DNA of 64,000 nucleotides from JAYYZW01 sp965217605 (GTDB lineage: Bacteria > Pseudomonadota > Gammaproteobacteria > Ga0077536). How positions within the stretch are numbered: the first letter of the stretch is position 1; each line of letters opens with the position of its first letter. The position numbers were made by a program, and so were the translations under genes. The stretch covers positions 186,001 to 250,000 of the forward strand of contig CBDCJB010000012.1 in NCBI GenBank assembly GCA_965217605.1. Direction: 5' to 3'. Below, one piece after another: positions 7,766 through 16,566 of the stretch. The notes under the pieces were generated by a model. The model saw only the letters and a program-made list of their open reading frames with translations, ran no database searches and was not told where the DNA came from.

Positions 7766-9856
7766 TCACCGATGGGCTATCCGCAAGCGGGACTCCCTCA
7801 GCAATAGCGCCGCGAGATACGCTGCCAAAGCCACCAGCAGCATGGCCCGAAGTCCAAAAATCATCGAGGTGAATTCGAGCAGTCCGCCACACACCGCACC
7901 GAGGATGTTCCAACCGAATGCCAGGCCGGGGCGCACGCGTTCGCGAAACACATTGGCAAAGCAAATCGACGCGAAAAAAATCGGCATCCCGATGATCACC
8001 ACCGACCACATGAGCTTCGCCGCCGCATGCATGGATAACAGCTCGCCCAGCGGCACGGCCAGGCTCGCGAGCAGTGTCACGACAAGGCCGGCCATCCCTG
8101 CCCGGTAGGGTATGGGGCGCAATTGCGAAACGATGGTGGCGACGAGTACCGTCAGCAGGACCGAACCGAATACGACTGCGCTGGTCAGCCACGTCGCGCC
8201 CCACATGAGGGACATCGTCGTCACGCCGCGCGTCTCGAGCAGCAGAAATGCGAGCCCGAACAGGAACAGCTCGCCATCGAAGGTGAGCGTTTCGGCGGAC
8301 GCTGCGAGCCGCGCGCGGCGGACCTGTGCCATCGCAATCATGATGGCGCCGGCGGCCATCGCGAAAATCAGTCCCATGATCTTCCAGTAAAAGGGCGCGA
8401 CAGTTCGGTCGTCCAGGTAGAGGAACGGCCAGTCGTCGGTTGGCGGCGCATGCACGGGCCGGATCTGTTGCCGATAAAAATCCATGGACTCGGGCGGAAA
8501 TCCGGCGCTCATGTGCGCGAACCCCGGCCCCGCGACGAATATGCGATTGAAGAGCTTGTGGTTCTCCGAATCGAAGAACGGGACCTCATTAAAGCTCTCG
8601 GCGAGTAAACCGAAGAGCCGATTTTCGATCGCTTTGGTGCCTACCGAAAAATACATCACGAGCCCGCCATCGGGACGCAAGCGGCGCCGGGCGAGATTTA
8701 CAGACTCTAATGTGTAGACGAAGTTATCCAGCCGCACGTTCGACAGCGCCGATAATCGCGTCATCGAGTCCAGGGTTGCAAAAACGATGAGGTCGTATTG
8801 TTCACGCGTATCGTTCAAATAAGCGCGGGCGTCGGTATTGAACACGCGCACTTTGTCGGACGCGTACGGCCGTCTCGGGTGCCGTTCGCGCCCGAGGCGC
8901 AAGATCACCGGGTCGATTTCTACTGCGTCGACGCGCTGCGCGCCCGCGCGGAGCGCGATGTCGATGTCGTTGCCGGTACCGGCGCCGAGGATCAAAACGT
9001 TCTCAGGCGCCCTTCCGAACCACTCGTACGGCTTTCGATAGCCCACCGCGGTGGTATTTATGTAAGCCGAGCGCGCCGCCGCAGCGTCGCTGAGATTGAG
9101 CGCGATTTGATGCAGCGCGCCGTTGACGAGAATGGCTAGGCTCCGCTGCTCGCGTTCGCCGACGCCGATCGCATAGTAGGGACTGTAAACGCGGTCTCGC
9201 GGTCCCGTCGCGACGAGTCCTCCGATGGCGAGCGACAGTGCGAGATACAAGGCCAACCGGCGTCGCGAATCGCGGAACATGGCCGCACCGATGCATAGAA
9301 AAACGGAAAACCACGCCAATGGCGGCGTCCCGGCGAAACTGGCCACGGCGAAGGCGCAAACGCCCAGCAACGAGCCGGTGATGTCCCAGCTGTACCCCCA
9401 CAGCGCGCTCGAAAGCTGTCGAAAGCGTTCGATGCGATCTGCGACGTACTGTCCGAGCGGAATGAAGGACGCTGCGCTGGCCAGGAAGCAAAGCACGATG
9501 GGCAAGGTGACGTTGCGGATCATCGGCGCATCGTCCGGGAGGTCGTAATAGAACAGCCAAAGGTGCTCTGATGCGGATTCGTGAGTGAAAACAATGCCGC
9601 CGAGCACGCGAGTCACGACAACGAGCGCAAGGATGGATACCGGCCAAAACCACAGCAGCCGCCGTACGTCGACGAGCAGACAACCGATGCCGAGCCCGAG
9701 GAAGGCGCTCATGAGAATGAGATTGGGGAAGTACGCGAGGACGCGAACCTCGGAACCGAGCCACCGGATCAGCGTCAGCTCCTGAAAGAGCACGACGAAC
9801 GACACGGCCAATAATTCGAAGGCCGCGACTCGCACCGCCGTGGTTCGGTCAGTCAA
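7766..9856 (-). CDS. Membrane-embedded spermidine synthase-like SAM-binding protein
   Basis: A 696-residue protein in three parts. About six N-terminal membrane helices (residues 1-215) are followed by a Rossmann methyltransferase/spermidine-synthase-like domain with motif I NVLILGAGTGNDIDIAL, acidic DAVEIDPVIL, DARAYL and YDLIVFATLDS. Further membrane helices occupy about 500-696. It resembles the MFS-fused polyamine aminopropyltransferase-like proteins often annotated only as spermidine synthase. The enzyme product is unknown. Translation appears to start at TTG 9856. It stands alone between a small lipoprotein gene and a decayed SDR. Confidence 0.8.
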   Translation of the reverse strand: MTDRTTAVRVAAFELLAVSFVVLFQELTLIRWLGSEVRVLAYFPNLILMSAFLGLGIGCLLVDVRRLLWFWPVSILALVVVTRVLGGIVFTHESASEHLWLFYYDLPDDAPMIRNVTLPIVLCFLASAASFIPLGQYVADRIERFRQLSSALWGYSWDITGSLLGVCAFAVASFAGTPPLAWFSVFLCIGAAMFRDSRRRLALYLALSLAIGGLVATGPRDRVYSPYYAIGVGEREQRSLAILVNGALHQIALNLSDAAAARSAYINTTAVGYRKPYEWFGRAPENVLILGAGTGNDIDIALRAGAQRVDAVEIDPVILRLGRERHPRRPYASDKVRVFNTDARAYLNDTREQYDLIVFATLDSMTRLSALSNVRLDNFVYTLESVNLARRRLRPDGGLVMYFSVGTKAIENRLFGLLAESFNEVPFFDSENHKLFNRIFVAGPGFAHMSAGFPPESMDFYRQQIRPVHAPPTDDWPFLYLDDRTVAPFYWKIMGLIFAMAAGAIMIAMAQVRRARLAASAETLTFDGELFLFGLAFLLLETRGVTTMSLMWGATWLTSAVVFGSVLLTVLVATIVSQLRPIPYRAGMAGLVVTLLASLAVPLGELLSMHAAAKLMWSVVIIGMPIFFASICFANVFRERVRPGLAFGWNILGAVCGGLLEFTSMIFGLRAMLLVALAAYLAALLLRESRLRIAHR

Positions 9857-9906
9857 TATAAATCATCTCGCGATCCGAAGCGGTTCAACGCGCATCGCGC
9901 GATCCA

Positions 9907-10701
9907 CTACCAGTTTTCGATAGCGGTCCTTACGTCGACCTCGAAGCTCCATCCCGTCTTGGGTTGCTTGTAGAGATACGCGTAGGCGTCGACGATGGCA
10001 CCCAGGTTGATCATGCCCGTCTCCCCTATGGGTCGGAATTCGTTGGTGGTGGCACGAAGCGGCGCTTGAGCGCGACGTTTCGGCGCGAATTCGGGATATC
10101 TATCCCGCACCTTGTCGCCGAAGATCGCGCCGTCGATTACGACGTGTCCGACGTGAATCCCATCGGGCCCATATTCCTTGGCCATCGCCTGGGCCAAGGT
10201 ACGCAGAGCCGCTTTCGAGGAGTTGAACGCGCCGAAATTCGGCCGTCCTCGTGGCATCGAAGCGCTCGCACCCGTGAACAGGATCGTACCCTGGCCTTCG
10301 GGTTTCATGCGCCTGATTGCTTCACGCCCGAACAAGAATCCTCCGAAACAGCAGCTGCGGCAACTCTGTTCGAAATAATCCGCACTCATCTCCTCGATGC
10401 GCCCCGTGGGGTATTGTTACCGGTGTTGTAGATCGCGCAATCAATACGTCCTTTCCTGCGCGGCCGCGGTCTCGAACAGCCCCACGGTGTCCGCTTCAAC
10501 CGTTGCATCGGCGGCCATTCGGCCGTCCTCGCATCGCGCTCGCCTACCCACCGTCGGCATGAATGCTTTCAACGACTGCGTCGAGCGTGGCTTGCGTGCG
10601 GCCTGCGACGACTACGTGCAAGCTGAATGACGCGAACCGTTTACTAAGCTGCGCGCCCATACCCTGATCCGGGCCGACGCCCATCACAATCGCGGTATCC
10701 A
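9907..10701 (-). pseudogene. Short-chain dehydrogenase/reductase pseudogene with 60-bp in-frame insertion
   Basis: From ATG 10701 the frame reads an SDR nucleotide-binding start (MDTAIVMGVGPDQGMGAQL, then HVVVAGRT) and stops at a TAG near 10555. Pieces of the middle, including CAIYNTGNNTPRG, occur in other frames. The C-terminal half is intact from about 10389: SADYFEQS, FTGASASMPRG, FNSSKAALRTLAQAMA, HVVIDG. The usual catalytic Tyr of YxxxK is Phe. Residues PKRRAQAPLRATTNEFRP in the loop after RYPEF are an insertion absent from the family pattern and come from an exact 60-bp repeat (see the repeat entries). At least one stop and two frameshifts make it non-functional. Confidence 0.8.
10028..10087 (-). 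repeat. 60-bp dispersed repeat, copy 1 (inside SDR pseudogene)
   Basis: The reverse complement of this interval is identical base for base to 19731-19790, which lies in the tail of the IS1380-family element. It adds 20 codons in frame to the SDR remnant, encoding KRRAQAPLRATTNEFRP. Flanking bases differ on both sides, so the shared unit has sharp ends. Confidence 0.85.
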
Positions 10702-10718
10702 TCGAAATGCCCCTCGTG

Positions 10719-12044
10719 CTAGCGACCGCTGGTAAGATTCGAAATGCTGAAGAGCTGCCTCACCTTGGACGGTTTCATCGTAACAAACTCGGTCGGTTTT
10801 ATCGCTCGAGCGATCGTCGCGGTGCCGTCCTTAAGATCGATGCCGATTGACGACCGCCATCTCGGTATGGTCAAAGACGGTTCGGGATCAACTAGATCGT
10901 CAGAGCTTGCGTGAACGATCTGAAAGACCTTTACCAGCGCGTCACTGCGATCGAAAATCAGCGTTAGCCCGATCGTATAAGTCTCCTGGTCGATGAACAT
11001 CACCCGCCGTCCGTAACGATGACCCTCCCACTTGGGAATCGCCTCGACGACGTAACACGGCCGCAGCTGCCAGCGGTCGAGCGGGATGATGCTCATGGGA
11101 CCGTGATAACGCGCGTGTTCATGTTTTGAGTTCACCACTTGCGGGACGACCTTGCGCCCGATCAAGGTCCAGGTGTTATCGGTCACGAGGCCCGAGAAAC
11201 CTTCGAAATCATCCATCGTCCACACGGTGCCCATGAAACTGTCGGCGCGTTCTTTGGCCGACAGGCGCCGTACGCGTCTTTCCGAGGGCAGATACGAGTT
11301 GACCTGGTCACCCAATCGTTGATCGAGCGGCCGCTCGATAACGAATTGCATCCCTGCCACATCAAACGGCGACAAGAGCTCCATATGTTCCTTGTACAAG
11401 AGCTCATCGCTGCCGGCGACATCCATGCGATAACCTTGGTCTGGCAGATTGGATAACTTGGAAAGATAGACCCGGTGATAAGTCATCGAGAGGTGTCGGT
11501 CCACGTGGCCGCCGCCCTCCATGCCGTCGAGTAACTCGCCCGCCGCACCGTCTGGCGTCGGTACGAGATAGGCCATGATCGTCTCGTTCAATCGATAACC
11601 GTAGTATTGCCATCGGTGAATTCGATTCCAGGCCACCATAAGGCCGGTCTGCTCTAAAGACGCCGCGTCGATGGCTTCGTTCGAGAACGGCCGACCCGCG
11701 ATATAGCCCTCGAGCATGCCGTCGTCACCGATGGTCGCCTGGTCGACGTGGCGTGCGGTCGCCTCCTGGTACCAACGGTGGGGCAGGTAGTGCTGTGTTT
11801 CGAAGATCTCAAACTCGAGTTCCGCAAAATCGAAGTGATCGATGAAGCCCGGGGCCAGGTAGGGCGTCAAATCGGCTAGTTTGTCGTGACCGTAGGTGCC
11901 TGGCGCTAAGCCATCGGCGGGCGCTTGCTCGTATTGTGCCAACCAGGCTTGCAAATCGGAATATGACGAACCGGACGCGTGCACCTGGCACGCGACTGCG
12001 AACATGACCGCGGCGATCGCGGTCGTTGAGATGGCTTTAGACAC
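10719..12044 (-). CDS. DUF1329 domain-containing periplasmic/outer-membrane protein
   Basis: A 441-residue exported protein with a signal peptide ending near CQVHAS. The body matches the DUF1329 pattern: aromatic-rich segments such as WNRIHRWQYYGYRLNETI, MTYHRVYLSKLSNLP, a YLPSERRVRRL stretch and the late RRVMFIDQETYTIGL. DUF1329 proteins resemble outer-membrane lipoprotein carrier folds and are often found with DUF1302 proteins and RND exporters; neither is adjacent here. The GTG start has AGGGAG upstream. A thiolase gene lies just upstream on the same strand, so co-transcription in lipid or sterol metabolism is possible (inference). Confidence 0.85.
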   Translation of the reverse strand: MSKAISTTAIAAVMFAVACQVHASGSSYSDLQAWLAQYEQAPADGLAPGTYGHDKLADLTPYLAPGFIDHFDFAELEFEIFETQHYLPHRWYQEATARHVDQATIGDDGMLEGYIAGRPFSNEAIDAASLEQTGLMVAWNRIHRWQYYGYRLNETIMAYLVPTPDGAAGELLDGMEGGGHVDRHLSMTYHRVYLSKLSNLPDQGYRMDVAGSDELLYKEHMELLSPFDVAGMQFVIERPLDQRLGDQVNSYLPSERRVRRLSAKERADSFMGTVWTMDDFEGFSGLVTDNTWTLIGRKVVPQVVNSKHEHARYHGPMSIIPLDRWQLRPCYVVEAIPKWEGHRYGRRVMFIDQETYTIGLTLIFDRSDALVKVFQIVHASSDDLVDPEPSLTIPRWRSSIGIDLKDGTATIARAIKPTEFVTMKPSKVRQLFSISNLTSGR

Positions 12045-12052
12045 GGGACTCC

Positions 12053-13273
12053 CTATCCGGAACGCGCGAAAGCGCGCCTATGGATTTCAGTTGATCGGCA
12101 AACCTCGAACAGGCCCGCCGCGCCCATACCGCCGCCGACACACATGGTCACGACGACATTTTTGGCGCCGCGCCGTTTGCCTTCGATGAGCGCATGCCCC
12201 GTCAACCGGCTGCCGGTCATGCCATAGGGATGGCCGACTGCGATTGAACCGCCATTGACGTTGAGCTTGTCTTCGGGAATGCCAAGCTTGTCACGACAAT
12301 AGATCACCTGCACGGCGAAGGCTTCATTCAATTCCCAGAGGTCGATGTCATCGACGGTCATGCCCACGCGTTCGAGTAGTTTCGGAATCGCGAACACCGG
12401 GCCGATCCCCATTTCATCGGGCTCGCAACCCGCCACCGCAAAGCCGCGGAAGACGCCCATGGGGTCGAGCCCTTTCTGTGCCGCCATCGTATCGCTCATG
12501 AGGACCTGCGCTGCCGCGCCGTCGGAAAATTGGCTCGCGTTACCGGCGGCGATGACGCCGCCCTCGAGCGCCGGTTTGATCTGTGACACGCCTTCGAAGG
12601 TCGTATCCGGGCGGATCCCTTCGTCCTGTGAGGCGGTTACCTCTTTCGTAGTCTCCGCGCCCGTTTCCTTGTCGATGAGTTTCATGGTGGTCTTCAAGGG
12701 CACGATCTCGTCGTCGAACTTCCCCGCTTCACGTGCCGCGGCGGCGCGTTGCTGGCTCTCGGCGCCGTAACGGTCTTGGGGTTCGCGGTTGATGTCGTAA
12801 CGTTTGGAGACCTCTTCGGCGGTTTGCAGCATGTTCCAATAGATCTCCGGTTTGTTCTCGACCAGCCAGCCTTCGTGCGCCATGTGCTGGTTCATTTCGT
12901 TCTGCACGCAGGAGATCGATTCGACGCCACCGGCGATGTAGACGTCACCCTCGCCGGACTCAATGCGTTGCGCGGCCAATGCGACGGTTTGCAATCCGGA
13001 CGAGCAAAAACGGTTGACCGTCATGCCCGAGACCGTGACGGGCAACCCGGCGCGCAATGCGATCTGCCGGGCGATGTTGTACCCCGTCGCCCCTTCGGGA
13101 TTGGCGCATCCCATGATCACGTCTTCGACCTCGTCGGGTTCCAACCCCGCACGATCGAGCGCTGCCCGAGCCACGTGGCCGCCCATGGTCGCGCCGTGGG
13201 TCATGTTGAACGAGCCGCGCCAGCTCTTGCACAAAGGCGTGCGCGCGGTTGAGACGATCACTGCGTCGGTCAT
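12053..13273 (-). CDS. Acetyl-CoA acetyltransferase (thiolase)
   Basis: A 406-residue thiolase catalysing thiolytic cleavage or condensation of acyl-CoA. ATG 13273 (MTDAVIVSTARTPLCKS) is the start; an open frame further upstream is not conserved. The nucleophilic Cys is in NRFCSSGLQTV, preceded by the GxxNPEGATGYNIARQ stretch. The C-terminal catalytic motifs are NVNGGSIAVGHPYGMTG and CVGGGMGAAGLFE. About 15 residues follow GLFEV (to ARSG), longer than the usual end, so a small 3' frameshift is possible. It is transcribed toward the DUF1329 gene and divergent from an alpha/beta hydrolase gene 132 bases away. Confidence 0.93.
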   Translation of the reverse strand: MTDAVIVSTARTPLCKSWRGSFNMTHGATMGGHVARAALDRAGLEPDEVEDVIMGCANPEGATGYNIARQIALRAGLPVTVSGMTVNRFCSSGLQTVALAAQRIESGEGDVYIAGGVESISCVQNEMNQHMAHEGWLVENKPEIYWNMLQTAEEVSKRYDINREPQDRYGAESQQRAAAAREAGKFDDEIVPLKTTMKLIDKETGAETTKEVTASQDEGIRPDTTFEGVSQIKPALEGGVIAAGNASQFSDGAAAQVLMSDTMAAQKGLDPMGVFRGFAVAGCEPDEMGIGPVFAIPKLLERVGMTVDDIDLWELNEAFAVQVIYCRDKLGIPEDKLNVNGGSIAVGHPYGMTGSRLTGHALIEGKRRGAKNVVVTMCVGGGMGAAGLFEVCRSTEIHRRAFARSG

Positions 13274-13405
13274 TTCGTTATCCTTCGTCGATGGATTTGG
13301 GCAGGGAAGCGCATGGTAGTGGATCCACGAGCCGGAATCACGCCGGAAACGGGAGATCGCGGATAATGCGGCGGGTACGCTCGTATTCCCGCAGCGAGAC
13401 CAAGC

Positions 13406-14104
13406 ATGACCAAGCAGAACCTGATTTACGTTCCCGGACTGTTGTGCACCGAGGCCCTCTGGGAACATCAGCTTGCCTACCTATCCGATGTGGCTGAATC
13501 CAGTGTCGCGGACGTCACGGGCGCCGCGACCATCGATGCACTCGCCAAGGGCGTTCTCGACAACGCACCGTCTGAATTCGCGCTCTGCGGCCTATCGATG
13601 GGCGGTATCGTGGCTCACGCGATCATGCGTCTCGCGCCACAACGAGTGACCCGCCTCGCGCTACTCGATACGACGGCCCGTGCCGACACGCCCGAGCAAA
13701 CCGAGCGCCGTCACGCGCTCATCGCGATGGTCGACGCCGGCGATTTCCACGGCGTCATCGATGCGTTGCTCCCGGCCCTGATCCACGCGGACCGCCTGCG
13801 AGAGGAGCGATTGATCGAGGCGATCGGCGCGATGGGCCGAGCCGTGGGCCCTGACGCGTTCCTGCGCCAAGTCAACGCCATCATCGGCCGACCCGATGTA
13901 CGCGGCCGGCTTGCGCATTACAGCGTGCCGACGCTGGTTTTGTGCGGCCGGCAGGACACCGTTACGCCGCTCGAATTTCACGAAGAAATGGCCGCAGCGA
14001 TCCCGGATTCACAGCTTGCGATCATCGAAGAGTGCGGCCACATGACGACACTGGAGCGGCCCCATGCGGTGACGGCGCTGTTACGCCAATGGTTGACGTA
14101 TTGA
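13406..14104 (+). CDS. Alpha/beta hydrolase
   Basis: A 232-residue serine hydrolase. The oxyanion region is near YVPGLLCTEALWEHQ. The nucleophile elbow is GLSMGG. The acid residue is in VLCGRQDTVTPLEFH and the catalytic His in EECGHMTTLERP. A compact cap domain lies in between. Its stop overlaps the ATG of the next gene (TGATG), so the two hydrolases are coupled. The substrate is unknown. Confidence 0.88.
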   Translation: MTKQNLIYVPGLLCTEALWEHQLAYLSDVAESSVADVTGAATIDALAKGVLDNAPSEFALCGLSMGGIVAHAIMRLAPQRVTRLALLDTTARADTPEQTERRHALIAMVDAGDFHGVIDALLPALIHADRLREERLIEAIGAMGRAVGPDAFLRQVNAIIGRPDVRGRLAHYSVPTLVLCGRQDTVTPLEFHEEMAAAIPDSQLAIIEECGHMTTLERPHAVTALLRQWLTY

Positions 14105-14955
14105 TGGATACGAGGCCTCCCATGCACCAGGAAGCGTTGCAAATCCGTGGTATCCGCACGCCGTGCTTCGATGTCGGAGGCGACGCCTCTGAAGCGGTCG
14201 TGTTCTTGCATGGCAATCCGGGAAGCGGGCGTGACTGGACGGACCTTTTGTCGCAGGTCCGAGAATTCGCGCGCGCCCTGGCGCCGGACATGCCAGGATT
14301 CGGCACAGCCGAAAAACCGGCCGACTTCGACTGCACCGTGGCGGGGTACGCCGGACATGTCGGCGCCTTGCTGGAAGAACGCGGCGTCGAGCGCGCGCAT
14401 CTGGTCCTACACGATTTCGGCGGACCGTGGGGCCTCGCGTGGGCGGCCGCGAATCCGTCCAAGGTCGCGAGCATTGCGCTCGTCAATATCGGCATCTTGA
14501 AGGGCTACCGCTGGCACTATCTTGCGGTGATCTGGCGCTTACCGATCATTGGCGAGATCTTTCAGGCGACGACCACGCGGTGGGCGTTTCACCTTGTGCT
14601 CAAGCACGGTAATCCGCGTGGCTTACCGAAGCCGTTCATCGACGGGATGTACGAGAACTTCGACCGCGGTACGCGGCGGGCCATACTCGAGCTGTATCGC
14701 GCGACGAACGATCTGGGTGGTGCGGCCGATGCCGCGCAAGCGGCGCTGCAACCGCTCGATCTCGACTGCCTGGTGATCTGGGGAAAACGAGATCCGTATA
14801 TACCGTGGCGCTTTGCGGAACAGCAGCGGGATACGTTTCCGAGAGCCGACATCGTCTATCTGGAGGATAGCGGGCACTGGCCGTTTATCGACAATCCGCA
14901 AGCCGTGAGCGATGTCTTGATCCCGTTTTTGAGGAATGTGACGGGCCAGACCTGA
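14104..14955 (+). CDS. Alpha/beta hydrolase with Asp nucleophile (haloalkane dehalogenase/epoxide hydrolase-like)
   Basis: A 283-residue hydrolase. Unlike its neighbour, the nucleophile position holds Asp in LVLHDFGGPWGLAWA, as in haloalkane dehalogenases and epoxide hydrolases. FLHGNPGSGRDW provides the HGNP oxyanion region. IWGKRDPYIPWRFAE carries the acid residue, and DSGHWPFIDNP the catalytic His. A second possible start is ATG 14122 (MHQEALQIRG). It forms a two-gene coupled unit with the upstream serine hydrolase. Dehalogenation versus epoxide hydrolysis cannot be decided without cap-domain comparison. Confidence 0.85.
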   Translation: MDTRPPMHQEALQIRGIRTPCFDVGGDASEAVVFLHGNPGSGRDWTDLLSQVREFARALAPDMPGFGTAEKPADFDCTVAGYAGHVGALLEERGVERAHLVLHDFGGPWGLAWAAANPSKVASIALVNIGILKGYRWHYLAVIWRLPIIGEIFQATTTRWAFHLVLKHGNPRGLPKPFIDGMYENFDRGTRRAILELYRATNDLGGAADAAQAALQPLDLDCLVIWGKRDPYIPWRFAEQQRDTFPRADIVYLEDSGHWPFIDNPQAVSDVLIPFLRNVTGQT

Positions 14956-14956
14956 A

Positions 14957-15445
14957 CTATCCGGCCTTCACGTTCGCGATCGCGCCGCCGGTCAGCCGCT
15001 CGAGTGCGTCCGAAGGCAGCGCGATGAGCGCATTCGGCGTGCCCGCCGCGGCCCAGATCGTTTCGAGCCGCAACAGATCTTCGTCGATAAAGGTTTGAAG
15101 ATGCCCGGCGTGGCCGACAGGCGGTACGCCGCCGATAGCGAACCCGGTCCGCGCGCGCACGAAATCTGCATCGGCTTTACCGATCTTTTCGCCCAGCAAC
15201 GCGGCAAGCTTCTGCGTATCAACCCGATTGGCGCCGCTCGTAATCACGAGTACCGCACGTCCTGACTCGCTCGCCTTGAAGACGAGCGATTTCGCGATCT
15301 CCGCGACCGAACAACCGACCGCTTGCGCGGCTTGTGCCGCCGTACGGGTCGAGTCCGGCAATTCACGTACCTCGAAGTCGAAGCCCTTCGCAGCGACTGC
15401 TCGTTGCACGCGCGCAGCCGCGGCACTCAGTTCCTGATTGGCCAT
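14957..15445 (-). CDS. YbaK/EbsC-family aminoacyl-tRNA deacylase
   Basis: A 162-residue trans-editing domain protein that hydrolyses mischarged Cys-tRNA or related species. The start MANQELSAAAARVQ is ATG 15445, overlapping none of the sugar dehydrogenase gene upstream; a longer frame is available but unlikely. Family marks are AEIAKSLVFK with the conserved Lys, VLVITSGANRVD, the FAIGGVPPVGH segment and a late GTPNALIALP. It is 10 bases downstream of the sugar dehydrogenase gene and convergent with the hydrolase pair. Confidence 0.88.
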   Translation of the reverse strand: MANQELSAAAARVQRAVAAKGFDFEVRELPDSTRTAAQAAQAVGCSVAEIAKSLVFKASESGRAVLVITSGANRVDTQKLAALLGEKIGKADADFVRARTGFAIGGVPPVGHAGHLQTFIDEDLLRLETIWAAAGTPNALIALPSDALERLTGGAIANVKAG

Positions 15446-15455
15446 CGGGGTTTTG

Positions 15456-16559
15456 CTATTCGGCGGGCTCCAAACGTACCAACAAACCATTCGGCGCGTC
15501 GGTCAATAAATACAGATAACCGTCCGGCGCCTGGCGCACATCCCGAATGCGGCCGAGTTTGTTGGCGAGCAAGCGTTCTTCGCGCACGAAAACGTCACCG
15601 TCGAGCTCGATCCGGCTCAACATGCGGAACTTGAGCGAGCCCACGAATAGATTGCCGCGCCATTGCGGAAACTTATCGCCGTCGTAGAACGCCATGCCGC
15701 AGGGCGCGATCGACGGCGTCCATTGATGAGTAGGCTCTGCGACCCCGGCGCGCCGTTCGCCGTCGCCGATGCGGGTGCCGGTACGGTAATTCCGGCCATA
15801 GGTGATATCGGCCCAGCCATAGTTAGTACCCGCCTCGAGCAGATTGATCTCGTCGCCCCCCTGCGGACGGTGCTCGTGCGCCCACACCCTGTCCGTCGCG
15901 CGGTCGATCGCGATCCCCTGCACGTTGCGGTTGCCGTAGGTGAAAATCTCCGGCCGGACGCCGTCCAGCGTGACGAACGGGTTGTCCTCGGGCACCGAGC
16001 CGTCGTCATTTACGCGGATCACCGATCCAGTATGCGAACCCAACTTCTGCCCATTCGGCCGGTGGCCGCGATCGCCGAGCGTGATCAACAGGCTACCGTC
16101 GGCCAGGAACAGCAGGCGTGATCCGAAATGCCGTCCGCCTCTCGATTTTGGCAATGCGCGAAAGATGACCTCGACGTCTTCCAAACGATCGTCATTGAAT
16201 AGCGCGCGCACGACCTCCGTACCATAACCGCCGTCGCCTCGCGCCGTGTACGACAAATAGAGCACCCGATTGCCTTCGAAATCCGGGTGGAGCAGGACAT
16301 CCATCAAGCCACCTTGTCCTTGTTGCACGACGGCCGGCAGCCCGGCGATCGCATCGGGTTGGAGCCGGTCGCCGTCGACGATCCGCAGACGCCCCGCCCG
16401 TTCGGTAACGAGCAGGCGCCCGTCCGGCAAGAATGCCAGGCTCCACGGGTGAGCGAGGCCTTCGACGAGGACGTTGATATCGAAGGCGTGTTTGTCGCTG
16501 ACCTCTGCCGCCGCTGAGGCCCAAAAACCGAGCAGCACGAGTGCGACCGACTTACGCAT
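15456..16559 (-). CDS. PQQ-dependent aldose sugar dehydrogenase-like protein (YliI type)
   Basis: A 367-residue exported six-bladed beta-propeller. ATG 16559 begins a signal peptide (MRKSVALVLLGFWASAAAEV), which fixes the start despite a much longer upstream frame. Family motifs are GLAHPWSLAFLPDGRLLVTE with the conserved PWS/LPDG, QGGLMDVLLHPDF with the catalytic His equivalent, and later WAHEHRPQGGDEINL and NYGWADITYG. These proteins oxidise aldoses in the periplasm using pyrroloquinoline quinone; no PQQ synthesis genes are in the window. The GRDP-like gene ends seven bases upstream on the same strand. Confidence 0.9.
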   Translation of the reverse strand: MRKSVALVLLGFWASAAAEVSDKHAFDINVLVEGLAHPWSLAFLPDGRLLVTERAGRLRIVDGDRLQPDAIAGLPAVVQQGQGGLMDVLLHPDFEGNRVLYLSYTARGDGGYGTEVVRALFNDDRLEDVEVIFRALPKSRGGRHFGSRLLFLADGSLLITLGDRGHRPNGQKLGSHTGSVIRVNDDGSVPEDNPFVTLDGVRPEIFTYGNRNVQGIAIDRATDRVWAHEHRPQGGDEINLLEAGTNYGWADITYGRNYRTGTRIGDGERRAGVAEPTHQWTPSIAPCGMAFYDGDKFPQWRGNLFVGSLKFRMLSRIELDGDVFVREERLLANKLGRIRDVRQAPDGYLYLLTDAPNGLLVRLEPAE

Positions 16560-16566
16560 CACGATC

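Noticed and set aside
13274..13468. Upstream extension of the thiolase gene
   Set aside because: The family N-terminus MTDAVIVSTARTP starts at 13273. The extension overlaps the divergent hydrolase gene.
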